In this document: piece after piece, positions 54,756-64,000 of the stretch
Layout: every line of letters starts with the position of its first letter
Numbering within the stretch: the stretch's first letter is position 1
Origin: Heterocephalus glaber
Lineage: Eukaryota > Chordata > Mammalia > Rodentia > Bathyergidae
Assembly (NCBI RefSeq): GCF_000247695.1
Contig: NW_004624781.1
Coordinates: 6,641,974 to 6,705,973 of the forward strand
DNA length: 64,000 bases
Reading direction: 5' to 3'
Made by a program: the position numbers and the translations under genes
The notes under the pieces: model-generated
Database searches by the model: none
What the model was told of the DNA's origin: nothing
The model's input: the letters and a program-made list of their open reading frames with translations, nothing else

Positions 54756-56351
54756 AATTTATAAAACAAATGGGTAATTTTCAGACTATAGCTCCCCAAG
54801 CTATACTAGAATGAACCCCAGGCTCAGACCCCTTACTCTTAGATAGTTCTCCCCTAATAGTTCTCACATAGGGTTGCAGGGGGACAATAACATTAGGAAT
54901 GGAAATACGAACAAAGCATATTCCCTGCCCTGAGGAGCTTAACGTGGTAATTGTAAAAAGGTAGGGATAAATAGAGGGCTCTGATGATTAAGAGAGTGCT
55001 GTTATGTATTTTCTCCCTGGAGTTGCAGAGCTCTAGACTCTTGAGTAGTGGTCCAATCCAAACCCACAGAAGGCAGAAGCCCCGGCCTACAACTTCTGTG
55101 TCAGAGTTCCTTCTTATCTAGCCTCTACCTCCTAAGCCACTGTCTTGCCCTATTAGAGCCTTAAGTATATGAACCTGAGATCTTTCAAAGCACTGTTATT
55201 TAGGCATTCACTTTATGTCAACCCAAACTAGTTAACTGAGGATCCTTAAGACCTCCTCCAGAATTGGTTTAACACAGAAATAGTGTTGCTCCTGTCCTGG
55301 GGGCTTCCCAAACTGTCCCATGTCAGGCATATATGTTCTGTAATATTCTTGGGTCCACATGATGGAAGGCTGACACAGAGGCCAGTCCAGTGGTCAACAA
55401 CTTCTTAAAGACTTGATGAGGGACCATACCACCTTCCTAGAGATATGTGAGAAAAAGGTATGCTGAAAGATGACAGGTTGTGAGGAGGGCAATAGGTGCT
55501 AAAAGCAGTATTTCAGTGGGATGGGGGTAAGAGGATCTCAGATTCTGTGGTTTGAGGCAAGGTTAAATTACACAGACTCAAAACACAGGAAAGGAATGCT
55601 GTTGGGTACCAATTTTCACTGCCATGGCTAGTGCTAGTAAGACTGGTTAACAGCCAATACACAGGACATTTTACGTTTGTATCTGTGTCAAAAATTATCA
55701 ACCCTGTTTAATAAATGTTCAAGAACTAAATTCAAGAAGCGCTTAAACTATGAATTAGCTTACATCAACAGCCAAAAAATGCCACATCATGTGCGTAAAC
55801 ACAAATCTATACACTTGGATTTAATCACTGGTTCTGTTGGATAGCTAGTTCTGCAGGTTGATATACTTTCTTGTATATTTCTATTAAAGAGATCATTTTT
55901 AAAAAACTTAAATACAAAAATGTTTTTAAAAGTTCTTGTGCAGACATGTATATATATATATATTTTTGGGGAGGAGGGGTAAAAGGAGACATGAATATAT
56001 TTTAAAGTACAAAGTCAGCAGAATTTTTTAAACAGCAGAAAATAAGCAGTTCTCAATTTATAGTCCACAGCAATCCATCAAATGCTCCTCCCCCTTAGCA
56101 TATATGGTTACTCTGTTGCACACCAGGAAAACTAACAGTTATTTGCAAATGTTCTGAAAACTTTCCTCTTATTCAACGGCATTAACAAAGAAATAACATT
56201 TTAATCAAGTTGTGATAAGACCAAAAACATTTTGCACAATATATACTTGATTTTTACTTATCCATTAAATTTAAATCCGTTAGAATGAGTACAGAGCTGT
56301 GACTAGAACCTGTCTCTTGTCACCCAGTCTAGTTCTATATTAAAGCTACCA

Positions 56352-56495
56352 CTGTCAGGCATGGTGGTACACACCTGATAATCCCAGCACTTGAAAGGCT
56401 GAGGCAGGAAGATCACTGAAAGTTCAAGGCCTGCCTGTGATACAGTGAGTTCAAGACCAGCCTGAACTACACAGTGAGACATTGTCTCAAAAACC
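56352..56495 (+). mobile_element. B1 SINE with internal duplication
   Basis: GGCATGGTGGTACACACCTG start. The central AGTTCAAGRCCWGCCTG segment occurs twice (near 56421 and 56449), as in quasi-dimeric B1 subtypes. Confidence 0.8.
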
Positions 56496-57972
56496 CTAGA
56501 TAAATAAATCTACAATTTTCAATGTTTAAGCCAAATAGGTTAGCATGTTTTCTAATATATGCATCAAATGTATATATTATGCAAATATATTTCAAATATT
56601 TTTTCCCAACTCAATTTCCAAGAAAATGGATACTCTTACCCTAATCATCTCCTTATATATAAGAAGAAATGATATTAGCTTTGTATCATTCATTGTTAGA
56701 ATCAGCCTCCTGAAATTTTGGAAGAACACAGTCATAGTTTAAAACATTAGAATGACAACTCCAGTTTCTCTGGCATATCGTACAGGCAACAGGCAAGCAG
56801 ACCTGTCTAATTCTAGAAAGTGAACGGGCACCAGCACTGCCCGACCAGAAAACTCACAGCTCTCCTCTCTAGCATGAGTGTCACAGCTCCTTGTGTTGTT
56901 AACCCAGTAAATGACGCAGTAGAAGAGGGTCCTTTCACAGTCTTTGATCATTTTTTTAAAAACACACAAATGGAGATCATATACAATCCTAAAAAAAAAT
57001 TCACATTTTGTCTTGAATTTTTTTCAGGCTTATGATATGTGTAAGCCATGAGATAATCAATCAATTTCTATTATTTTCCTCTGTTAAAATAATTTAAAAA
57101 CTTAAAGAACCATTAAGTTGAAACCTAACAGGTTGGATTAAATTCTTAAATTCTTCCTTCAGTCTTTGAGTTCTTGTGTGTGTGTGTGGTGGGGGTGTTG
57201 GCCAAAAATGTCTAAATAGTACAGCTTTTTTCTTTAAGGTAGATGAAAGAGACTGTTCTAATAGTTTAAACCATTGAAAGTATTTCTATTTTGTAAGTCA
57301 GCAAAGACAAAAACTAAGACGTTCATTTTCCCAACAACAAAAATAAAATTAGCTCTGATGTGCCTACTCTCTTAAAAAAAAAAAATCTAACTTTTCTGTA
57401 GAACCCCTCAGAACTGAAAAGATCTCTGGCAAAAGACACTGGCTGCCACCTCTTCTTACAATTACACTTTTAGCACACTCAATGAAATGTCTAATGATAA
57501 CTTACCCTTACACAGTGGCAAATATTAGAGAGCCCTTGAGAACAATGATGTAAGTTTAAATCAAGGTACAATGGCTAAATGACTTTTTCAGGAGAATATA
57601 ACAGGTTAAAAGAATGTTCAACGTTATGATAACTGAAAAGCAGGATCAAGCAGCAAAATCTAAAAAAAACTTACTCTCAATTTCAAATAACACAGAGATG
57701 GAGACTTTGCCTGTGTCTGGTGACACTGTTACATAAGGAAGTACAGAGACTATTTCCCCAATGTTTGTTAATACTTCTCCCAAGAAAAACATAATTGAAC
57801 TGCAGGTCTAACATCACACCTGAATTCAGACTGATGCCCCAATTCAATGCTGACTTGATAATGCAAGCACCTATGTGCTTATTCATTAGAATCAAGTATT
57901 CCAGGGCTGTATTCAAAGCACTCCAAAGAAAAATGTAATCTGACAACATAAAGAACAGACCCCCTATAACTG

Positions 57973-57978
57973 TTTATT
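57973..57978 (-). terminator. RAB11A: Poly(A) signal, distal RAB11A candidate
   Basis: AATAAA on the minus strand about 1.6 kb after the stop, followed by a G-run and TGTTCTTTATGTTGT, a plausible GU-rich downstream element. Confidence 0.45.
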
Positions 57979-58948
57979 AGAATGAGAATATATTCCAAAT
58001 CAACAACTAAAAAAACAAAACAAAACAAAAATCAAGTTACAAAGCATGCATAAAATACAAAGTAGCAATTTACAAACAGATAATAGTATCTTTATAACCA
58101 ATACACTAAAACGATAAAATGGCTACACAGGAAATGACTGACTACAGCAATGCCTTCCGTGCATCCCACACATCATGAGCACCGCAAAACAGATTATGAA
58201 ACATAATAACCTACACAAGCCCACACATATATATTTTTTTCAGATATCCCATCATCTTCAAGTTATCACTGCAGCTGACAACTTTCAGAAAACTGCAGAT
58301 TAGTGCTTAACATTATCCACACAATGAAGTAAAACTAAATATTAGTGTGCACATTTCTGAATGAGAAACTAGTTGCTCCAATGATTTCAGTAATGTAGTG
58401 GAAAAAATTACTTCAGGTCTCTATAATGCTTAAATGCATTCCATTTAAACTCAAGGTACTATTTCATTTTACATACTAAAAGAATACATGCCTTTAAGTG
58501 GTACCACTTGAGCATAAATTAACCTCTCACTGTATCCTTTAGAAATACTAAAACCAAAGATTTAACTGGACTTATTCCATTATACACTGCAAAACTCAAA
58601 TATAAGCATTAAAATATAAGCTTTGCTAAAATAATCACCCATGCCTGGTGGTGGATATGGTGATAAAACTAGGTTGCATTTCATTTACTGGAAGGTTTTG
58701 AAACAAAACTAACATTTCAAAATTTGGTATTACCAGCAGTACACCAGTTATTGCCTGAGCAATAAAATGCCACATAATCTACTGCTGGGAAATGAGATCA
58801 GTTAAAATGACTTGGGCTGCTTGATCACTGCAACAGAGGTACTTCAGAAGGAATTCCACCAGTCTCTCTAGTTCCTAGTCTTCCAGGCAACATTGTTTAA
58901 CTTATGGCCCTGTAACCATAACCCTAACCAAACCGTAAGTCTTTCGTG

Positions 58949-58954
58949 TTTATT
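58949..58954 (-). terminator. RAB11A: Poly(A) signal, middle RAB11A candidate
   Basis: AATAAA on the minus strand about 0.6 kb after the stop codon; context alone does not tell whether it is used. Confidence 0.3.
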
Positions 58955-59329
58955 AGGATAATTCTTGTCCAGAAAAAGTGCCCTTTCTAATCAACTTTGA
59001 TGCTTACAAAAATTAAACCAAAATATACTAAACTACATAAACCTATTAAGGCATTTTAGAAATTGACTTCCAGAATGGAAAATTTTCACAAAATCCTGCT
59101 ATGTTTACAGGGCAACTCTTAGATTTGTTGAAATATACATTGCACTGAGAGAAGAGTGTACTACTTCTAAACTGCTCTGTGGCAAAATAATAGCTTATTT
59201 CTAAGATCTTCATTTGATTTGATCAAGACCAATGGGTCTGAGCTTCAAGGGATCAAGTTCAACTATGACCTACGGAGACAGGCTTCCATGATGAAAAGTA
59301 AACAATAACTGAGGAATTTGAACATTCAG

Positions 59330-59335
59330 TTTATT
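59330..59335 (-). terminator. RAB11A: Poly(A) signal, proximal RAB11A candidate
   Basis: AATAAA on the minus strand about 225 bases after the stop codon. Confidence 0.5.
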
Positions 59336-59559
59336 AAACTAAGGCCAGTGAAGCCATAGCATGGAAAAAGAAAAAATGCAGTCATTTGGGACAAGGTGGA
59401 TGATTTTATAAAGCTAAAATCAAAAGAATTAAGACATGGAAGAATTCATAAGTATGAGGAAGTAATAAAACACAAAAATGACAGGAATTACAAATATATT
59501 TAAATCTCAGACCTGGGAAATGGACTATACACAGCCTTCTAGGGGAGAAGAGAAACGCC

Positions 59560-59742
<183 letters not shown>

Positions 59743-59860
59743 TTAGTATAAAAGATCCAATTACAGAAGATATACCCAACAAAGAATGCATAAATTTAAC
59801 ATTTTACTTTCAAAGAGCCCCTGATTAGAATCAACCATTATTTTAGTATTTTCCCTTTCC

Positions 59861-59985
59861 AGCCGGGCACAGTGGAGCAGGCCTGTCATCCCAGCACTTC
59901 AGGAGGCTGAGGTAGGAGGACTGCCATGAGTTCAAGAATAGCCTGAATTACACAGTGGGACCCTGTTTCAAGACAAAATGAAACA
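59861..59985 (+). mobile_element. B1 SINE
   Basis: GCCGGGCACAGTGGAGCAGG start, CAGGAGGCTGAGGTAGGAGG core and A-rich tail. Confidence 0.87.
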
Positions 59986-60017
59986 AAACATTTCCTTTCC
60001 ATAAAAAAAGCAAAAAG

Positions 60018-60112
60018 CTGCCGGGGATTTGGCTTAGTCGTTCCACTGCCTGCCTCGAAATGGCAAGATCCCAAGTTCGATCCCCGGTACCAAAAGAAAA
60101 AAAAAAAAAAGA
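60018..60112 (+). mobile_element. ID SINE in RAB11A intron
   Basis: GCCGGGGATTTGGCTTAGTC start, GTTCGATCCCCGGTACC end and A tail. Confidence 0.85.
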
Positions 60113-61619
60113 GCAATAAGCTTTTCCATTTCAGAAAGAAAGATTTGCAGGTCAATTAAACAAATCTTGTCTTAAGAAATATAACATAGTTTACAGACAG
60201 AGATCTGAATTCAATCATCTAAGTAGTTCTACCCTACTTTTAGTATTTTCAGTGTACCTTTACCAAAAAAAAAAAAAAAAAAAGCCTACATACATTGACA
60301 TTGTACAAATAAATAAATCTGCACTATCAGATACATCCCCTATTTTTTCTAGGCTGTATGGGTAAGAGCACAACTTCATAAACGTGCTAAAATCCCAAGA
60401 CTCTTGGAGAGAAGGACAAATCTAAAGTGTTTATTAGTGATCTCCTGAAATAAAGTTAATTGTAATTAATTATTTAAAGGAGGCAACTTAAGATTTTATG
60501 TACACACTCTTTCATGACAATGCAGTCAACTTAATATGTAAACTAACACAAACACTAACCAAAATACACTCTTTCTTGCTTTTGGGGGTAGGGACGGGGG
60601 GTGGGGGGTGGCAGGTAAAATTTCTACCTGAGAAGGTTGTGAAGTAGACACAAAGGAAAAAAACCTAGTTACAATAAAGATAAGCTGCTGAATAAGGTTC
60701 TTAAAAACACACACAAAAGATAAAGAGTCTTCATTCAGACTCTTGATTGAAAAAGGAAGGGATGGGATCTTGACAAGGTTAGAGAAAAGAATTTACCCTT
60801 CACTCATTCAGGCTAGTGGCTAAGGAATAAAGATAATCATCAATTTGTGGTTAAACTATACCTTTCATGCCATGTTTTCTCTTTAATGCCAAACTGGCTG
60901 GATCTTCATGTTCAAGGGCAATTGATTAAATCTGACCCTTATAAGTTTTAACTTCTTTACAAGTTGTTTTGAAGATTCAGTTAAGGAAAAAAAGACAAAA
61001 GAAATCTGCAGACTTAAATAAAAAGCAAATATATGTCATACTGGAAGAAGCAGACAGAATTCCCAGAGAACACAGAGAAGTAAATAATTAAAGAGACTGT
61101 TTTACAAAGACATTTGAGCAATGTTGTTTAACTGTCTGCAAGTACTGCATACTTTCCAAAATGGATTACTGCTACGTTTACTCTAGTCACCAAAAAGGTG
61201 ACTTAATAAAAATGCCAACAAGAAGTCAATAAAGAGAAAGCATTGGTCAGAAAATGAGGAAAAAACCTTTTTTTCCAAGTATAATCAGTTCTAAGAGGCT
61301 CCTAAGTAATTTAAGTCTCTTTGGGGTAGGTGTGTCATTTAAAAAAGAAAAGAACTTTGTTTGATAAGAAAATAGGAAGCAGGTATCTTCCAGCTGGTAC
61401 AATACCTGATTAGTACTTCAATGGGGGAAGGACCATGGGACATGTAACTTGCTAAACCAGAGGCAAGTACTGTATTTTCCCTCTTTCAAGGGCATTCTCC
61501 TTAGAACCAACTGAATGAGATACACCAATTCCTGTGCAGTCACCACTTTTCAAGATGTCTAGAAGTTTTACATGTCTAAAAGTTAGGTACGATTAGAAAG
61601 AAAAGGAATCCTACTTTGG

Positions 61620-61709
61620 GGGTGGGGGTGGGGGGTTACCGGGGATCAAACTCAGGATCTTGCACTTTTGAGGCAGGCATGGTGCCACTGAACTAAATCC
61701 CCAGCCCTA
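61620..61709 (-). mobile_element. ID SINE in RAB11A intron
   Basis: Plus-strand ACCGGGGATCAAACTCAGGA through CTAAATCCCCAGCCC is a reversed ID; a G-rich run abuts its tail end. Confidence 0.85.
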
Positions 61710-62184
61710 ATCCTGCTTTATTGTTCTATCAGAATTTTGTGTAGAAGATCCAAATATGAAGTAATATATAAAGGACAGCTCTAAATATAACAAAGTACAG
61801 CTAAATAAAAAGGGCATATATCTTTCTACTCTAATGCACATGTGAATCAAATAGCAAAGGAATTCTAAGGAAGTTAAAGGGAAATGTTCCCAATTAGAGA
61901 ACGAGAAAAGTTAAGATTAATTCCTCCAAAACTAGTGAAAACAGCAGAAACCTGTTATTCTACTACAGCATAGGTAGAAACTTTTGCTAGATCTTTTCAA
62001 GCCCATTGTTCACCATGTAACTTTCTCAAAAGTAAAAAAATATTCTAATTTTATATATTCACGTGTATTTAAAATGAGGTTCCCCCATGTTAAGAAAAAA
62101 GCTACTTCTACACTTAATTAAAAGATTCTCAATAAACTGATAGTCCATATTTTAAAACTTTAGCTGTCCCTCCACCTCTGCCCC

Positions 62185-62349
62185 TTTTTTGTAGTACCGG
62201 GGATTGAACCCAGGGCTGTATACTGAGTTACATTCCCAGCAAGGTCTTGCTAAGTGGATAAATTGCCCAGCTTGGGTTCAAATTTGCAATCTTCCTGCCT
62301 CAGCCTCCCACAGTGCTAAGATTATAGGTCTGTGCCACCACCCTGGCTC
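62185..62349 (-). mobile_element. B1-ID dimeric SINE
   Basis: Minus-strand B1 unit with GGAGGCTGAGGCAGGAAGAT-like core next to an ID-like unit (GTACCGGGGATTGAACCC on plus). Confidence 0.85.
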
Positions 62350-63393
62350 TTAGGCCCCTTCTAAAGAGGCAACATGCTCAGTGAAATAAAATTCTTTCAG
62401 CCAAAGAATTAAGAATTTATTCTTCATACTAAAAAGGTATCTTGGACTTCCTAATTATACAGAGAAATCTGGCCAAGTATCACCCTAACCAGGCAATCAA
62501 AGTTAACAATACCAGTAATAAGCCAATTATCACGAGCCTCCTGATAGAATACTTCTGTGGCATGCCTGCCAAAAATCTATAATCTGAATTTAATCATGGA
62601 GAAATCATCTTTTGGAATTACTGTGAAATTCACAGATGTCAAGAATGCCATAGGTCTATTCTAAGACAAACACCACAATTTACTAAAATTGTAACAGAAA
62701 AAAATTTCAACACTATATAATTGTACATTTAAAAATTTTAAAAGCTATTTTCTTTCTTCCAGCAACAACTGAATACCCAGTAAATGCTCCCTTAATACTG
62801 TTAAATTTAAGGTAGAACCAAATCTAATAAGATTACTTTTTTCCTTTTTTATGCATTAATCCTTCCACACTGGCATATGAGGGGTAGAAAAGTTTAGAAA
62901 AAACACCCTAACACTTGCAAAACAACAAAGGATGTCTGTTGCCATATACAGCAATCTTGATTCCACAGCTCAACACTAAGATTTATGGAAGAAGCTGAGG
63001 CAATAGCGAATATAAACAGCGGTGGTGAGCAAAACTAAAGTCTTTGCTCTCAAGCAACATTAAGTTTAAATTACATTTAAATTTTAAGAAAAATAGCCAG
63101 ATGTTGTTCTTTACCCTTGAGGAGGAAGCAGCTCAATTTTAATACAATAGTGCTAACTGATTAGCATTAGCATCTGCAGATCAGGAAATTCACGTTAAAA
63201 TGACAACAGCTAACTGCAAATGGAAGACTTAGCCTCACTTCACAAGTACAGAATAATTGGGCTAGAAGTTGAGATCAGAAAATGGCCTAGAATTATAGCA
63301 AAGCAGAGTTGATGAGACATAAGAAATATCCCAACTATGAGCCCTTACAGATTCACAGACTGTTAAAGTGTTTAACTCACCTTTCAAAACACT

Positions 63394-63520
63394 ATGATGC
63401 CAGTTGTGGTGGCACACACCTGTATTCCCAGCACTCGAGAGGCTGAGGCAGGATGATCGCTGTGAATTTGAGGCCAGCCTGGGGTACACAGTGAGCTCCA
63501 GGCCAGCCCCACTATGACTC
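63394..63520 (+). mobile_element. B1 SINE
   Basis: GCCAGTTGTGGTGGCACACA start and GAGAGGCTGAGGCAGGATGA core; its 3' part again carries a repeated GGCCAGCC segment. Confidence 0.85.
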
Positions 63521-63924
63521 CTAGGACCAGGGAGGTTCAGTGATTTGAGTTACACAGGCCTGTGTATAAAACTCCCACACTCCTTGGTCTCAGTCTAGTA
63601 CTCTACACACTGACTCAACAGAATTCATGAAAGTGGTTATAAAGAAAAAAAGGAAGATTTGTACACATATTTAATTAAATTTTACTCAGTTGTAACAATC
63701 TGTAATGAAACTTGATACAGAAAGATTTTAAAGTACTGTTCTCCAAAAACTGTGTATCTGACCCCAGAACTAGTTCTTACTGTTCTTCTAAAAGAAAATT
63801 CGAATAATGATATGTAAATCACCAGTAATTATTTTTAACAATTATTTTTTTCATGTCTTAATTACCAGTTAGGTACTAATTTATCAATATTCACTATTAC
63901 CAGGGATAGCTAAGTTCTTTTTTC

Positions 63925-64000
63925 TTTTTTTCTGTTTTTTGTAGTTCAAGCTGGGCAGCCTTGAATTTGTGTCGATCCTTTGATCCTCCTGCCTCAGCCT
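63925..64000 (-). mobile_element. B1 SINE, cut by window end
   Basis: TTTTTTGTAGTTCAAGCTGG then GATCCTCCTGCCTCAGCCT reads as the 3' part of a reversed B1. Confidence 0.7.

Larger units (their letters stand above)
51561..57972. other. AT-rich region between convergent MEGF11 and RAB11A
   Basis: I see no protein-coding gene. Recognised contents are an ID SINE (52004-52098), a B1 with an extra internal segment (56352-56495), a (TA)n run near 55950-55965 and scattered AATAAA hexamers on both strands. The region may hold long 3' UTR forms of either gene. Open frames here are short and look random. Confidence 0.6.
57955..59559 (-). other. RAB11A: RAB11A 3' UTR (candidate extent)
   Basis: This is the minus-strand sequence after the RAB11A stop: AT-rich, free of recognised SINEs, with AATAAA hexamers (TTTATT on plus) at 59330-59335, 58949-58954 and 57973-57978. 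These would give 3' UTRs of roughly 0.25, 0.6 and 1.6 kb. The lower limit is set just past the most distal of these and is approximate. Confidence 0.5.

Overview
This is vertebrate (placental mammal, almost certainly rodent) nuclear DNA. It has large introns with GT-AG boundaries, and the repeats are old MIR and L1 remnants plus many B1-like (7SL-derived) and ID-like (tRNA-derived) SINEs, including B1-ID dimers of the B1-dID type. I saw no B2-type elements, so a mouse/rat-like muroid is unlikely. A squirrel-related or beaver-like lineage fits the SINE set better, but the species cannot be fixed from the sequence alone.

Bases 1 to about 51.5 kb hold the 3' three quarters of one plus-strand gene, MEGF11 (multiple EGF-like domains 11, a single-pass receptor of the MEGF10/CED-1/Draper family). 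The window opens inside an EGF exon. I traced 18 exons by hand. Their phases join without a break into 829 codons including the stop (828 residues): 12 EGF/laminin-EGF-like repeats (the first cut by the window edge), a short juxtamembrane stalk, one transmembrane helix, and a cytoplasmic tail with tyrosine motifs. The signal peptide, EMI domain and first EGF repeats lie left of the window. The exons cluster at 22.7-24.8 kb and 30.1-43.9 kb, and the last two lie at 49.9-50.9 kb. The longest intron (6.4-22.7 kb) holds only repeats and possible regulatory sequence.

From about 51.5 to 59.3 kb the DNA is AT-rich and lies between two convergent genes. The terminal coding exon of RAB11A (small GTPase of recycling endosomes) is on the minus strand at 59560-59699, with several AATAAA signals beyond its stop. 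The rest of the window (59.7-64 kb) is RAB11A intron. This tail-to-tail MEGF11/RAB11A order is the known mammalian one.

I found no new gene system. The most unexpected item is an assembly artefact: an Illumina i7 adapter with its index and a poly-A run is embedded at about 46.60-46.75 kb, inside a MEGF11 intron. Other points worth a second look are a rearranged mariner transposon with two inverted 3' ends, a cassette-exon group in the MEGF11 tail that must be skipped together to keep frame, a strict 37-bp purine-pyrimidine alternation, and several repeat-free, homeodomain-motif-rich intronic blocks that look like conserved enhancers.
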